A stretch of DNA of 64,000 bases from Taeniopygia guttata (Eukaryota > Chordata > Aves > Passeriformes > Estrildidae): positions 9,814,501-9,878,500 of the forward strand of contig NC_133043.1 in the NCBI RefSeq assembly GCF_048771995.1, given 5' to 3'. Positions 13,043 to 57,970 of this stretch are shown in pieces. Below the pieces are notes generated by a model. That model ran no database searches and was not told the DNA's origin. It saw only the letters and a program-made list of their open reading frames with translations. How positions within the stretch are numbered: position 1 is the first letter of the stretch; every line of letters starts with the position of its first letter. The position numbers were made by a program, and so were the translations under genes.

Positions 13043-13717
13043 GAGTTGTTAATAGTAACCAACACAACGTATGATCTGTTGTAAAACAAGAAACAGAAAA
13101 TGGATAGATTCTGATTTTGCCAAATCCTACTACAGATATGTGACAGAGGGAAATATTTCAATTTCCTTTATATTCTGCAGTGATATATTTACAATACTTA
13201 TCTCTCAAAGTCTGTCCCTTTTTAAATTAAATTAACAGAAAGATCATACCTAGGAATGTTTCCTTTACAGTAGTCTTGTTCTGTCTTGTCAGTATCCATT
13301 AATGATTGTGAAATAATGAGAGCTTTCCAAGGATTACTTGGCACACAGAACACAACTCCACTTTGATGCTGTACTGAGCCACCTTTTTTCTTTTTTCAAT
13401 TGAGGGAGAGAGGGGGAGAAGAGGAAGAATTTCATATGTACAAAGGCTGCAAAGTCTTTCCTTGTGACTCCAAATTAGTTCAGGAAAATTGTAATCATGT
13501 TTACTGTAATACTTTTGTTTTGTTTTGTTTTTTTTGTTTTGTTTTTAAATGGCCACCAATCACATGAATAATTTTTGAGGACTTTTCCAGCGTGGCAGCT
13601 CTTTTCCCACAGCACAGGGTGCACGTGAGCCCAGAGAGGGAGGTTGGGTGCATTGTAGATGATGTCAATTCCCAGAAGGAGCATTCCAGTGAGGATTTGG
13701 GTTCTGCCTGCTCTGTC

Positions 13718-44935
<31,218 letters not shown>

Positions 44936-45839
44936 CTAAACAAAGCGGAGAGGAGGAGGAAAAAAAAGGATTTTTTCACAATAATCTGCAAATCTTACAA
45001 CCTGATTGGTGATTTTGCTTTTTACGCGCCTTCGCTCAAACATAGCGACGCATCTTGTGGTTGTGAGATGGAGCAACCAACCTCAGGTCACACTTCAATT
45101 TCTGTATGAACCTTACACTGTGTATTCAAATATTTTGCTAAAACCCTACGTACACATTTTAGCCGTGGGCTGACGTGGTAAATAGGACTGTTGCACTTCT
45201 AATTAAATATGTTTTTAGAGTGCTTTTCTTGCCAGGTCTGAATAATGGCTTCATTTGAAAATTTCTGCACAGGAAATGGGAACATTTCAGCTGACATAAG
45301 TTATTAAAGTACACTTGAACAAATCTGAAATTTAATTTCCCCCCCTTCTTCTAATATTTATAACAAAGTTACCCAAAAGTAAAGGTGCTGCAAGAAGCTG
45401 AGATGCAATTTTTCATTAATGGGGAACTCTATGCCTCCTGGAGCCGCAGAAAAAAACTTTCACTGTGTTCCCATGAAAGTCTCTTTGTTTTGTTATGAAT
45501 ATTTTATGTGTACAATTGTCAGGTCTTTTAGCCAGAGAAGTACAGAATTAATTCCAATTTGATTATATATGTCTAGTTCCTACTACACATCAAATAGCTC
45601 CTTGAGATTAATCTTTATTTTTTAAAAGGCTGAATGTTGTTCTTCATTTGCAAACCGATTTACAGCTGCTGTAAAGAAAAAGAAAATTATTGCAGAAATT
45701 TTTCATACGGAATATAATTCTGTCATGATTTCCACTGTCTTAGAAAAAGTTTCTAAATCAAGAAGCTCTTTGATTTAAGCCATTAGAAAGTAAAATATAC
45801 CAGTTTGAATTAGAGTTTTTATTTATTTAAAAATATTCT

Positions 45840-46150
45840 GCATGGGTACAAATGTACACTTGAATAACATTCATTTAATTTAAGAAGCAGAAGTGTAGCA
45901 ACAATATGCTTTGTTGCACTTCAATGTAAAATTAAAGATATGAATATTATGTATTATATCCTATGCTACATCAGTGTTATGGTAATTAACATTGCTGCAG
46001 TGTCATTTTATCTATAATACTAATTACTGAGTTTAAATGACTTATTTTCTTTCACAGTACGTTGTAAAAAGTTACATGGAACAGATTGTGCACTTGAACG
46101 AAATGGAGGAGATCAAACAGATTTTGATTGTTGTGGTTCTTTACACTTTG
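45840..46150. promoter_or_regulatory. candidate conserved element upstream of the 44935 exon
   Basis: The stretch includes an octamer/SOX-like caacaatatgctttgttgc, repeated TAAT words (tggtaattaacattgctgc, ctaattactgag) and complex, non-repetitive sequence through cgttgtaaaaagttacatgg. It is listed only as a candidate from motif density. Confidence 0.25.
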
Positions 46151-49100
46151 ATACAGATGTTCTTTTTTTTTTGGTGTTTATTCCAATTTAAAATAAACTA
46201 ATAATTTTTTTATTAAAAGTCATAAAGACAGATATTCCTGTTTGCTGCAAATAAACCACAATGATTTTGCTCCTTACTTTTTCTACTTGACTTTGCATGC
46301 ATAATAATTAAATACCAAGTTTAGCTTAATAAGTCAAAGCAGGTTAGTTTATTGAACTCTGTTTCAGTACACTGCATATAAATGACACAAAATTGCTAAT
46401 CATAAATAACAAATCAAAAACAAACAGGGGAAAACAGATAAAGGCTCTTATTCACATTTGGAAGCTCATGCTTCACTGAACCCTCAGTTAAATTCAGCTA
46501 TGCAAAAATATTCAGAATCCATTTTCTTATTTAAATTGGCATAAATATCAAATGAATTTACCTTTATTTTCTCTCTCCAAGTAAAACTGACCCAAATAAC
46601 CTCCAGTGTGAATCGAATCACTCTCCACAGAGCAGAGAGGGGAAATGATAAGAGGCAAATTCATGAACAGGAGTAACATTTGTCTTTCTTATTTCCCACT
46701 CCATATAAATGCATGGTACTGGCTTTTTGGAACCAGAGTTTTCCTGTCTAGCTGCAGATCAGGAACACCAGGAAAGCATCTGAGGTACCTCATTTCTGAC
46801 CCGATGGGAAGGTGAACACTAGAAGTGAGACTGAAATTCTGCATGGGCACAGACTGGGCACCAGGCAGAACAACGCCCAAGATCTTCAATATGAAAACCA
46901 CAAGGCCTTGCCTTTTTATGTGCCTTCTTAGGTTTAAAGGAAGCACTGGTTTTATTGTTGTGTGTGCCCGAAGAAAGAGGAGCTGCAGAGACCACTTGAG
47001 ATTCAGCACCAAACTGCACTTTCAGGACATGCCCATTTATGAAGTAGGGTCTTATATTTTCCATGTACTGAGATTACAACTGAATTAAAAGGCTGAAATA
47101 TTGAGGAACATTTTTTTTTGTGAGGAGACACTGTGACTTGCCCAGGCTCTGTAGTTGACTGTGCTTGATTATGGGAAGGACCATCCTATGTGAATTTCTT
47201 TCTTGCAGTTCAGGATATTGTCTGGTTTATACATAACCCCAAAATACCACCTTTACAGGTATACATTTCAAGTATAACCCTTTACAGTTAGGACACAGAA
47301 ACACTTGAATGTGTTCACCCTCTGTTTGCAAGCTCAATACCCACAAATGCCTTTTGCAGAGCAAATAAGACATTTTCTTTTCCCTATGTGCAGTTTTAAC
47401 TGCTACTGCAGGAAAATGAGGTTCTGATCTTGTTCACTACTGATAAGAGAAGGATTCTCCATATTTATAGTACTGAGCCTTTAAAGTGATGGTGACTCAT
47501 TTCAGAACAGCAAACTAAGTTGGTTTTGGGGAAAGCAAACTTGCATGTGGCCTCACAAAAGGTTGCAGGTGTAGAAGTTAACATGGAAATATTTTCTATA
47601 TTTTGTACATTACTCTACAAATTAAAGGGTATGGATAATGGGCACCTTATGGGAAAGATGTTGCCTTTTCCTGTCACAGTGAACAGTCTCTGCTACTCCA
47701 AAAAGCACAGTATTTCATTTTTATAGGCGTAAAAGGCTCATAAAAAAAGACCTGTTAAGATCTATATAACTTTTTCCTTAGTTAGTCAGATGGATCTCAG
47801 GTGCTTCAGCATGGTGGCCTTTGTGCTGCTTCTTGCTCTGCTTTGTTCTCTGCATTTTTGGCTTGAAAGTTAAACAAAGATGAAGACTCAGCAAACAAAC
47901 CTGGGGAAGAAATAAGCACTAAATCTTGACCTCCTCTTTTTAAAAAAGATCAATATTCACATTTATCTTATGTACTAGAAAAGAGACTGCAGTAGAGAAA
48001 ACATACTGAATCATCCATAAAGCTGGTCTGAGGAAACAGAAAAGTCCAAAATCATATAAGTTAATGATCAGGCCACAATCTCAGTTGACCTAATTTTCCT
48101 CACAGATTTAGAAACATTTCCAAACAGGTAATATTATCCGTGGCAAAATCCCCAGTAGAAGAGAGCACTCTCATGTGCTTCAATCTTAATTATGGAACAC
48201 TTCAACTTTGGTAGGCTTTAATTAATTTATTAACATGTTCCTGATGTAGTTATTTTCTGTTTAATCTCATTACTTTTAATTCTTGCTTCACAGAGCTTTG
48301 TGCACTTAATTCTCCAGCAGCATTTTTCTTTATCTTGATGCAAGACACCCACACGGGCATAGGCTGCTGATATATTCCATACGTCATTTCTCAAAAAGAT
48401 CTGTATATTTTGTGATAGCTCTTTATAGCTTGCCCCTGTGACCACAAAAAAAAAAAAAAGTCCCAATTCTGCTCTTTGAAAGGTGGAACATAAGCAAAGT
48501 CAGTAAAAATGCACACCCAAGAAACACAATCTCTCTGCTGCACATTTATCTCAAAATGCGACAGACTTTATGGCCATTAGGAAAAACCCCAAAATAATAA
48601 AAAAAAAACCTCAGCAAAATCCTTCAACCAAACCAAAATCCACATAAAAACTAGTCCAAAAACTCCCCCTCACCAAAACCGGTGGTTTTTAACCCAGCCT
48701 CTGTGGAAACATTTTTGTTTTGTCCCAGCTAACTCTGCATTTTGTTCCCTTCATCTTTTCTTTCACAAATAGTACTGAACAAGATACTTTTCATAACTTC
48801 CTTTGTGGCTTACATCTTTACATTATAGCCTCAGTTAAAAGAGCTTTCAAAACCCCAAGTAGGAGAAAAGAAAACCTGTTACAGGGTGAAACCATGCTAG
48901 AAATGTGAGCAGGGAATGCAAGAGGAAAGGGGATGGGTGCTTTGCATTTCAATTCCTTGCTACATCTGCAGTTCATTGTCACCTTCAAGGGGTGGCACAG
49001 ACCCTCTGCTTCCTGGGGCCTTTACAAATAGTGAAATACTACCTTTTAGATTTATTTAAGTTAAAAGTGGGCTGAAGATTAGTTCCAAGAACATTTTTAA

Positions 49101-51184
49101 ACTTGTATCAGTACCTGCCATTGGAGCAGCACTGAATGTAAGGGAGCAGGAAAATCAATTGTGTGTGGCTGCCTGCTCTGGTGTCCTTGGATCTTATCTG
49201 CAATATTAGATGTTCCTTTCTTTAGGATAAAAATAGATACAGTCCAAAGAAGGCTTAGTGCCACCACCAAGGTTTGAGTTGTGTTTTGAAGGAGTTATAG
49301 TGCCCTGGTTTTATGTGCTGTAATAACCACTTTTTGATCATCTGCTGCCTGAATTTTCCATCCTTTCCTCCTGGAGTGCCATGTTGCAGCAGAATAGGAA
49401 AGCAGCCTTGCAGACTCGGGGAGGGGTGGGAATTGTGGACTTTCCTCCTCTCTGAGCAGCACCTGAACCACTTTGCCATTACCTTTGGCTTCTGCTCCTC
49501 AGCAACAGCAGCAGTGCCACGAGGATCCCAAGGAACCTGTGACATGGCACCAGACTTCTGCTCAGCTCCTTCCCTGAGCAGCTCCATGGAGGGACAGATG
49601 CCCCATGAAACATTAAAGCATTAAGACCAATATTAAATTGGTCATAGCATTCCCCATCTATGCATCTTCAGGTGAAAAAAATGCAAAATTAAGTATGCAA
49701 TTGTTTTTTTATTTCACTGGGCTATGTCAACATCTTTGCCAGGTTGGTTCATTTTCCTCCTGACAGTTAAGAAGAGTTGTTCCATGGAAAATTTCACTCT
49801 CTGACTAATGTTATCTGAACTTGAGTTTCTATGTGCAATAATAAACTGCATCATTCTTCTGAGTCCCTCAAGTAAATTCCTTTCATTCAATGGGGTTATT
49901 TTGGTGGTTGTTCACAGTATCTTGACCATGTCCTGTGATATAAGGTTTTGTCCTCCCTGATTTAAATTGACTGGACTGTAGAAAGTACCCTCACCTCCCC
50001 TGTGCAAAGCAGAGGCTGCTTTTGCTTCAGGGTTTGAAAGCAAAGTTTACACAGACTTCAGGTCTGTGATCTGAAATCTGACTTTAGGGGCGGTGTGGAA
50101 GCACTGCACCAAATCAGAATTTCCAAGGTAACCTGCCAGAGCAACCTGCTTTGCTCTCTGCAGCAGAATTATGTTCCTTTATTTCACAGCAGAGGCTACT
50201 ACATGAGAACATTTGTTCTCTTAATACTGTGCTTATGGTATCTGGTTAATTTTAGTAGTTTTATGGTGTTGATTCCTCGTGCTGCTGCTAGAGGGGGCCC
50301 AAGCTGGAAAATAAAATGGTTTTATAGAGTTGTTATTTAACAGTTCTTTAAAGAAGTATTTTGAAGTCTTCTCTTAAGAAGAGAAAAAGAGGAGATTGCC
50401 ATATTCAGGTAGGAGACAGCTGTTCTATAGATTTTCCAAACTTTTGAGATCTTTATCCTGGTGCTGAGGAATTTTCTGTGTGTGTAGAGATACATGTACT
50501 AAAGAATTTTCAAAATTCTATTTAAGCAATTATTTTCTACAGGATATGCAGTTTTATTTAGGTGCTTTCAATCAGTATTGGTACATTTGAAGAGTTATTT
50601 TATCCTACTACCTTTATGCTTAATCACTGTATGCAACACTATGTAAAGAAATTGTGGAAATGCTTTATTTTTGAAAGTAATTTTAGGGGAAATTCCCTGT
50701 TTCTTGCAAGCTTTCCTTGCTGCCAGCAGAGAGAAGTGTCCACCCATTCCACACAGCCTTTACCTCTGTCCTACAGGGACAGCCACAGCCAGGAAGAAAA
50801 GGAAAACTCATCTGGTTCATATGGCATGGCTGGAGTCTGTGGCTTCAATTCAGGAGTGGTGGATTCATCTGTGGGACAGAACTGTGGGATCTGTTCCACA
50901 GCTCAAGAAAGATTTGGGGGATTCAGGCTCTGTAGGTTTCTTGGTCATCAGATAAAATACCCAGAGTGGCTTTTCTGACAAGAATTCAATGGACCTTATG
51001 TTGTGTTTATGAAAAAAAAAAGTGGAGAGAAGGGAAATAAAGATAAGAAAACACCACTTACTGGGAGGGAGCTGCAACCTAATTGCTGGGCTTTGAAGAA
51101 CAACAGGCACCATCATCAATATTTGATTAAAAAAGGCCCGTGTGAAAAATGTAAAATGTAAGAGAGAAGTGTAGAGATTAACAT

Positions 51185-51850
51185 AATCTTTTCATCTTCT
51201 CAGTCAAAAACTTTTAAAAAGGCAATGATGTTAATAAGCCTAATTAACCCATTTACCGGCCTAATGTAAGGTGTCATCTGCTGGTATATGGCATGACACA
51301 CTTTTTTTCTGCTTTTAAAGCACCATTTTCACTAGGAACCTTTCCCATTCACTCCTCTGCAGTTTTGCTGGTTTACTTCCCATAAGTGACTGGTCCGTAA
51401 AAAATGTGGAGTTAACCTCGTAAATTAAATATTTAGGCTTAGTGGCTAATGAGCACAATATGTCAAATTTCAGTGATCAAAATAATGTGCTTCAATAATG
51501 TATACTCCATTCTGTAACAAAATATAATTTTAATAGAGGACCCGCAGGGTCATGGTTAGTCTTGAGATAATTATATGCCACAGGATGTGAAGGAATGAAT
51601 TTGCTCCAAGGACACTGGTAACACCCCACAGAGCACATGTGCCACATGCTGCCTTTTAGGGATAATAAAGTGCTTCATTGTGATGCAGAAATTTATAGGA
51701 TGTATATTGGAATTAATGTGTTTTCATTTCCTTATGTTTACCATCTAGCAAGACAGAATTAGACATTTGATGCTTAAATCTAATTTGATCAACTGTATAT
51801 TAATAAATATGTTCCAATTTTCTAAGATCTTGATTTTGCTTCCACATTTT
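51185..51850. promoter_or_regulatory. candidate conserved intronic element
   Basis: The stretch has many TAAT/ATTA words (gttaataagcctaattaacc, ggctaatgagcac, gagataattatatgcc), an E-box (catctg) within ggtgtcatctgctgg, and long non-repetitive sequence free of recognised mobile DNA. Composition and motif density resemble vertebrate developmental conserved elements, but conservation itself was not testable. Confidence 0.3.
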
Positions 51851-54800
51851 CTTCAGTACTTTCATCCCTAACACATCCTTCCCTGCTGAGAGGATGAGAT
51901 ATAGCCAGTTGATTGATTGAAATTCTCTTTTAAACTGTTCATGCATCTTCTACTTTACTGCTTGGGCATAGTATTAGCAAAAAGGCTGTGCTAAATTAAT
52001 TAGAGAAGTCTCTTTCAGGTTACGTAATTAACACTGTAGTGTTGTGTAGGTTATTCATGTACTTGCTGCTTTATTTACCTGTATCTATATATCTTTACAT
52101 CTATGTATCTCTATACATGCATCTACTGAAGTGAAATATTTTATTTTTTACTAACTTTATTAATAGAAAGGAGGAGAAGAATGTCCTCTCACCCAGGCCA
52201 AGATTAATAAGAAACCTTTCTTGTTGTTGTGCATGCAGAGCAGCAGATCTGAGTGCCTGAGAATCACAGAGCTTGCTGCCCAGGGTAAAGGATGTGCCCT
52301 CAAAGCTCATCTGTTTTACACCACAGTCAAAACACACCATTATTAAAGTTAATGATTCAATTTTACAAGAGCTAGAAAACACCACTTGTTGTAGTTATTT
52401 ATTTCTCTAGTTCCTTTGCTATCAGGATGTTCGAATTTCTAGGCCTATTAAGTTTTCATAAACTCTCTAAAATAATGAAAGGATTGCTTCACTTTTGTGA
52501 TCCTGTGCCTCCTCCAGCCATGGCACTCCATGAACTGATCCTAAGGAAAACTGCAGTGCCTGAGCTGTGGTGTGGCCAAAGAAGCATGGTGATGCTTAAT
52601 GAAATTATGAGTGGAAATGTAGAGTTTATAAACTCAGCTTTTTAGCCATGAAAGGGGCAATAGTTTTATTAGCTTTTTTAGAAAGTTTTTCAGAATAGTG
52701 TTACTCACAATTTTCACTGCTTCTCAAATCAGTGCCAACAACAAAAAAATCCGTAATTATTGCAGTATAATTTCCTGAGCCCTGTATCTCTGGAGGTAAG
52801 CTAGCATTTAGATAACTTGAAATTTGACCTCAAAAACAAATTCCTTATGTGTCAAGGTAAATCCTTTGTGGCATGCAAAAGTTGTGAGTTATTCTGCCTA
52901 GTAGCATATTTCACTGGGATTTTTTTTTTTTTTCTTTTTCTTTTGAGCAGAAGAGCGCTATTTTGTCCTGGCCTGCTTTTTCTGTTTCTTTAAAGAAGGT
53001 GAATAAATTAGCCTTTCCAGTTCAAATTATTACTGATCCAGTTTAACAGAGAATTGCTTTACTGTTCTCATTTTGTCTGCCTCCAAAGCATCAGTGTACT
53101 TTTTATGTTGACAAAACAGCAGGACTGCAGAAGAGGTAGAAATAAATGAAAAACAAACAACCAATTCCTGACCTGAACCTATCTTCGCTTTTCTTGACAC
53201 TTCCCTCTCTTCCCAAACTCTCCACCGTTTCCCCTGACAATGCACAATGCAAGGTGGATAGAAGAATAGGAAATTTGGGTTATAACATAAATTTGAGCTC
53301 CAGATTCACTTAGGAGCACTCTTCTGCTTATCTTGGTCAAGAAATTTTGTGTTAAGTCTTTCCTCTTTTGTTTTTATTTTTGGTTGGCTTGGGTTTTTTT
53401 GTTTAGTTGCTTTTTTCCCCATTTTCTGCCTTGTTTATGAATTCCATGGCTACAGGGGAAGAGCCAGTCCTTTGTTCCACATACCAATCTCCTATAAAGC
53501 TCCATGTATGCAGCAGTTACCTAAATCTGTATTTTTACAAGTACCCAAAACCAAGACTCTGGATACCAAGCAGAACCTTTGCCCTCTTAGATCATTCCCA
53601 CATATGCCTTATTCCACGTAGAGTGAAGTCACTTTTCCATTAGCTCAAATCCTAAAGAAATTGTGAGAAACTATTCTGGAAAAAGCTATTAAAAAACCAA
53701 TTTTACTGGTGTGACAATTGGCCACCAATTCCCCTCTGTTTTCTTGGTTGCTTTGCTCACAAAGTAGAGAGTTATCTGGCTCTGCAAAAGTATCCCTAAT
53801 AAAAGAGGGAAGGAGTTATGGGATAAAGTTAGCTAGGAATCAGCATATTAAAATGCTTTTCCAATAGAGATACTATTTAGACTAGAGAGAGGATCAGCTT
53901 TCCACAAAGAAAAGTTAATTTTAATTAGTATTTTATCACCTAAATTCTAAGAGCTTCAGGAATGTTTCATCTGTTTGAAGCTGTTGACAAGTTCATCTCT
54001 CTTATCTTCCCAGGAAGACTCAATAGTCCATACTCAGCTATGGATCCACAGTCCTATTTATCAGCAACTGCTTTTCCTCCTGGGTTTTTTTTTTTACCTT
54101 TTTTCCTTCTTTGTGGCCATCTGGGGCTGGATGCTCTCAAATGACTGTGTAGCTCTGGGTGTTTGCACAAGCATTTCTGTGCTCACAGTCCTATTTGGGA
54201 TTAATTAAAGCTGAGGAGTTGGGAGGTGCTGAACATCTCCCTGACAGTGCAAAGACAGCCTTCCTCTCTTTATCCCTAATGAAGATGAGTTTTAGAGTTC
54301 CTTCTCACACTCAGGTTTGCTGTTCTTGCCTGCACAAGAGGAAAATACTTTAAATGTGCTTATGTTCATACTAATTAGACAGTGCTTAGGCTGTACTGGA
54401 GCTTTCAGAAATTAACTCTTGCAGATCAGAATAAATATTGCTTACAAGAGTCCAGTGGAAATTTCAGCACACTTGGTATTTTTAATTGTTTTAAATGCAC
54501 AGATTCTGCTGCCCCTGAGCTGCTGGAATCTGTGAGCAGTACCAGGTATTGGTATGCAATTGGTGACTAATATAGGCTAAAGATAGGAAATGCTCCCAGT
54601 CTTTAGAGAAAAATGTCCACTCCCTGATGTAATTTAAAGATTTGTATGTCTAATATGGCTTATATCTTATTACTTTCATACCAACTATTACTAAAGCCTA
54701 GATGATGCCTAATAAACAAATCTTTTGATCATCTTTAAAATGACAAACCTATTGATGAATTTAATTTTCTCCAACAAGATATTGCTATATTGATTTTAGC

Positions 54801-55471
54801 ACTGTGTTTTTAATAAACAGAGAGTGTCCAGAATTGCTTGCTATGGCAGTCTTGAAAGTAGGGCATCAAAAGACTTGGCAAAGGGCTGAATTTATAAGGG
54901 AAGTTTTTGCTGGAGCTCTAATCCATTATCCCTCCATTGTTGACATTGTTGACGAGGCTGCAGTAAGAGCTAACCTACCGACATGCTGCTTCCAGCAATC
55001 CAGAGATCTAAAACTTAATCTACATCATCGAGAAAACATGTGTGCAGAAAATGTGTAATGCCAGATCTTACTATAAAAAAGAAGATTAAGGCTGAAAAAG
55101 GATTAGAAATTAATTAAGGAGCTTCTTCATGTTTGCTGATATCCTTCTGATCTGTGACCAGCCTATCTTCAGGGTCTCTGCAACTGATGCAGTTGTTAGT
55201 GATAGTTCAAACCACAAACACTACAAAGGATTACTATTAAGCTTTAGGAAGAGCTGCAGCTCGGTGGTTTGGGTTTATTTTCCAGTCCCACACTTGCAGA
55301 TCTGTTGCAGGGATCAGGGGAGGGCTGCAGGCTAGAAGCTCAACTCTCCAGACTCACACTAGAGGAGCAGCAGCTCCTTGGTGGTGGCAGAGGTGAGATG
55401 AGGTCTCACTGCAGGGTACAGCAGGGAGCTGGTACAGCCCCTCCCAGGGGAGCAGCAGAGCCCTGACACAG

Positions 55472-55949
55472 GGTCCTGGTTTGAAAAGCAAAACTAGTGA
55501 GAGGCTCTAAGTCAGAAATACAATTTATTAGGAAAAAGGGAACAAAGAACTAAATATATATAATAGCACAAAAGAAGAACCACTGACAGAGTTAGAGATT
55601 CAACCTGACACTTGCTGGTGGTGGCAGATATGGCTCTGTCCGAGCCGTGCTCCTGCAGACTGATGTGGTTTCCCTCTGGAGGTCCAGTGCAGAGAAGGTC
55701 TCAGGTGTTCCTCTTGGAAGAGGGGATCTCCTTGCTGTCTGCACAACCCCACTTACATCCTTGATGGCATCGTTTGGCTCCTCCCTCTGGGCAGAGCATC
55801 TCACAACAGAACGCTGTGACCTTATCAGCCATGTGGCTAAAGAACAGCTCCTCCTGGAGGGACTTATCTCTGAGTCCCGAGATAAGGAAAGAAAGGGACT
55901 GCAGCTCGAGGTGGCAATGGAATACACCCCAATATCATAACCTAGGACA
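55472..55949 (-). mobile_element. solo LTR, ERVL-like, intronic, sense to CA10
   Basis: On the minus strand the 478-bp element begins TGTCCTAGGTTATGA at 55949 and ends CAAACCAGGACC at 55472, where the expected terminal CA is CC. A perfect 5-bp target duplication, cacag, lies at 55467-55471 and 55950-55954. The AATAAA signal is intact (plus TTTATT, 55524-55529). It shares its 3' end and several internal blocks with the LTR at 17488-17999, so both are the same family. The 142-codon minus-strand open frame (56020-55592) lies mostly within it and is not a retroviral protein. No internal viral region remains. Confidence 0.87.
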
Positions 55950-57925
55950 CACAGCCCCAGCCAGGGAAAGGGACAACAAAACAATGGGGAGGTCCCAAAG
56001 CCAGGTACCAACTTAACCAACCCAGATAAAATGTCAGCAATAGAATTATGATGGCCAAAAAAGAGAAATCAGAATACTTCAAAAATTATTCTGCTCTCTT
56101 TCTGTGCCTCTGAAACTCCTCACTAGTGATAGGAAACCTTTTCCTAATTACAAGACCTTGGGTGAGACGACACTGCTCCAAATACCAGGAGTTTTGGGTT
56201 GCTGGACGAGGATCTTGCTGTGAGAAGTGTATTTTTCAGATGCCTTTGAAATCCCCTGCACAGCCCTCCACATCCCCATCCACGCTGTGCCCCCACACAC
56301 AGTGATGTCAGATTTTTCCACCTCTGCTCTCACATTGTGTGGTTCCCCAGATATGAACTCAATCTCAGTGAGTGGGGATGAGGCATTGGCTTTGAAAGCA
56401 CACCTGGGAGCTGAACTGATATTCTGAAGTAGATGCACATTTTCAGAACTCCAGATGATTCAGGACTAGGTTGTAAACACGTGCATATTTTTGCTGGAAA
56501 TATTGACTTGCTGCTAATAGTCATTAGAAAGTCTAACCAGTGCAATCATGGCAGCTGCAGGTGATTACACAGTTACCAATGGGTTCTTAAATCTCCTCAA
56601 AATCAATGACTGATCTCTTGGAAATATATTTAAACAGCTGGGGAGGTGCATAAACAGCCAGAGGAATCATACAGAAGCCATCTGATATTTTTTGAAAATC
56701 AAATTAATTTGACCCCATCAAGACCATAGTAACAGGGATGTCAGAGAAGGAGCACTAATTTACCTTCCTTCCTATTCATCTATAGAATGTAGATGGAAGA
56801 GACAGGTGTTTTTAGTCCATCTTAAAAAACAGTTTATAAATAAAGCTTTATCAGTGCTCGGGGAGAAGAATCAAAACAACATTTTAATACCTTGTTTTCC
56901 TGCACACTCTACTCATGTGTTCAGCAGGACGTAGATTGCTAATAGCAGTAAAGATGGGCTGGTCTTTGCTGTTGTGTTTGAACAGGCTGTGCTGAATTTT
57001 ACCCAAACCTGTCAATACAGCACACAATGTCACCATTCTGGAGCTCCTCCGAGACGTGAATCAGCAAGACATCCCCTCATCATTTACTGCAGCAGAGTAT
57101 TTTGTCTGGTATGAACTCAATTCTGCTCCTGTTTATGCCTTGTTGGTTTTGCTTTCAGACCATTTCAGGCTCATTGCTGTTGCTGTTCCTGGTTCTGCTC
57201 TCAGTAACAGAGCAGCAGCATTAATTTGAACTGTGGTGTTTTGGTCTTCTCCATGTCTGAGGACATGCAGAAAGGCTGGAAGTTCAAAGAATGGAATCCC
57301 AACCTCCAAACAAATACAAGATCTGTATTGATGTTCTTCAGGGATTTTACAGCTGCAAAGAAGATGGGATGGTAAAGCATAATATAAAAAATGGCTTAAT
57401 TTTGCCTGGTGCATCTTTTTTAAGACTTGAACCAGAAATATGTTGTAATTTTGATGTCTTTGTGGAGACAATGACAAAATGAGACATGAACTAGTAAGAA
57501 CTGAGAAATTACTTGACTCACCTGCCTGGCTGGTTTTCAGACAAAGCCTTTAATGTTATGAGGAATGCATTGTTTCTGAAATACCATGTAATGATGCACG
57601 TAATTAATTGAAAATATATTTTGCAGAAACTAGGAAAATTACTTCTGATCTTACCTGAACCATGTTAAAACAACAATTAAATAGTAAGATTTCACCAGGT
57701 TTTACCTGTGTCTCTTTTGAGTTGGCCACATCTAGTAACATACCAGATGAGCCCTTTGATAAAAATGAGCTTTCCAGCTCAGTGTCACAGTACCCTTGGC
57801 TGTGCTCTAGCCCTCATTCCAGAAGAAAAATCTGAGTTTGGTGTTTTAAAAGTCACCTTCTCTCCATTGCATTAATCTGCTGAAGTTGGACAGCTGTAGT
57901 AAAACTCACTCCTACAACTGATCTC

Positions 57926-57970
57926 TCACACACACAGAAACACTGAGTCTGTCTCTCTCTCTCTCTCTCT
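57926..57970. repeat. (CA)n and (TC)n dinucleotide tract
   Basis: A short CA run (57926-57936) is followed by aaacactgag and then about 11 TC/CT dinucleotides to 57970. Confidence 0.9.

Larger units (their letters stand above)
12560..13047 (-). repeat. duplicated block carrying poly(A) signals
   Basis: A 23-base stretch is identical at 12560-12582 and 13025-13047 (465 bp apart, same orientation). Each copy contains plus-strand TTTATTGAGTT, that is minus-strand AACTCAATAAA. Similarity continues weakly beyond the identical core (gtagccaaacaca against gtaaccaacacaa, and a later ccagctcctgctttatctg against ccaaatcctactacagata). This suggests an old local duplication or two remnants of the same ancient interspersed repeat; the TTTATTGAG core recalls the 3' end of L2-type LINEs, but that is only a resemblance. 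Confidence 0.65.
12578..13717 (-). other. CA10: CA10 3' untranslated region (probable extent)
   Basis: The region follows the CA10 stop codon on the minus strand and lacks further coding potential. It contains a proximal AATAAA at 13042-13037 and ends at the distal AATAAA at 12577-12572. Between the two lies an A-rich plus-strand tract (12905-12944), which is a U-rich tract in the mRNA and a possible site for U-rich-binding RNA regulators. The exact 3' end is inferred. Short open frames in it on either strand (for example 13592-13792 plus, which runs antisense across the terminal exon) are not supported as genes. Confidence 0.6.

Noticed and set aside
49625..49643. Inverted repeat gaccaat-attaa-attggtc
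   Set aside because: Seven-base arms in AT-rich DNA are expected by chance; no sign of a terminator or RNA gene.
50562..50978. 138-codon plus-strand open frame with overlapping frames
   Set aside because: No recognisable domain, no splice or promoter context, and composition like translated intron; three frames are open at once over the same GC-richer patch.
54804..55058. 84-codon plus-strand open frame resembling an ordinary soluble protein in composition
   Set aside because: No match to a known family, no flanking splice signals or neighbouring exons; could be conserved non-coding DNA but not a supported gene.
55592..56020. 142-codon minus-strand open frame
   Set aside because: It lies mostly across the solo LTR at 55472-55949, has no retroviral or cellular domain, and LTRs of this kind are non-coding.
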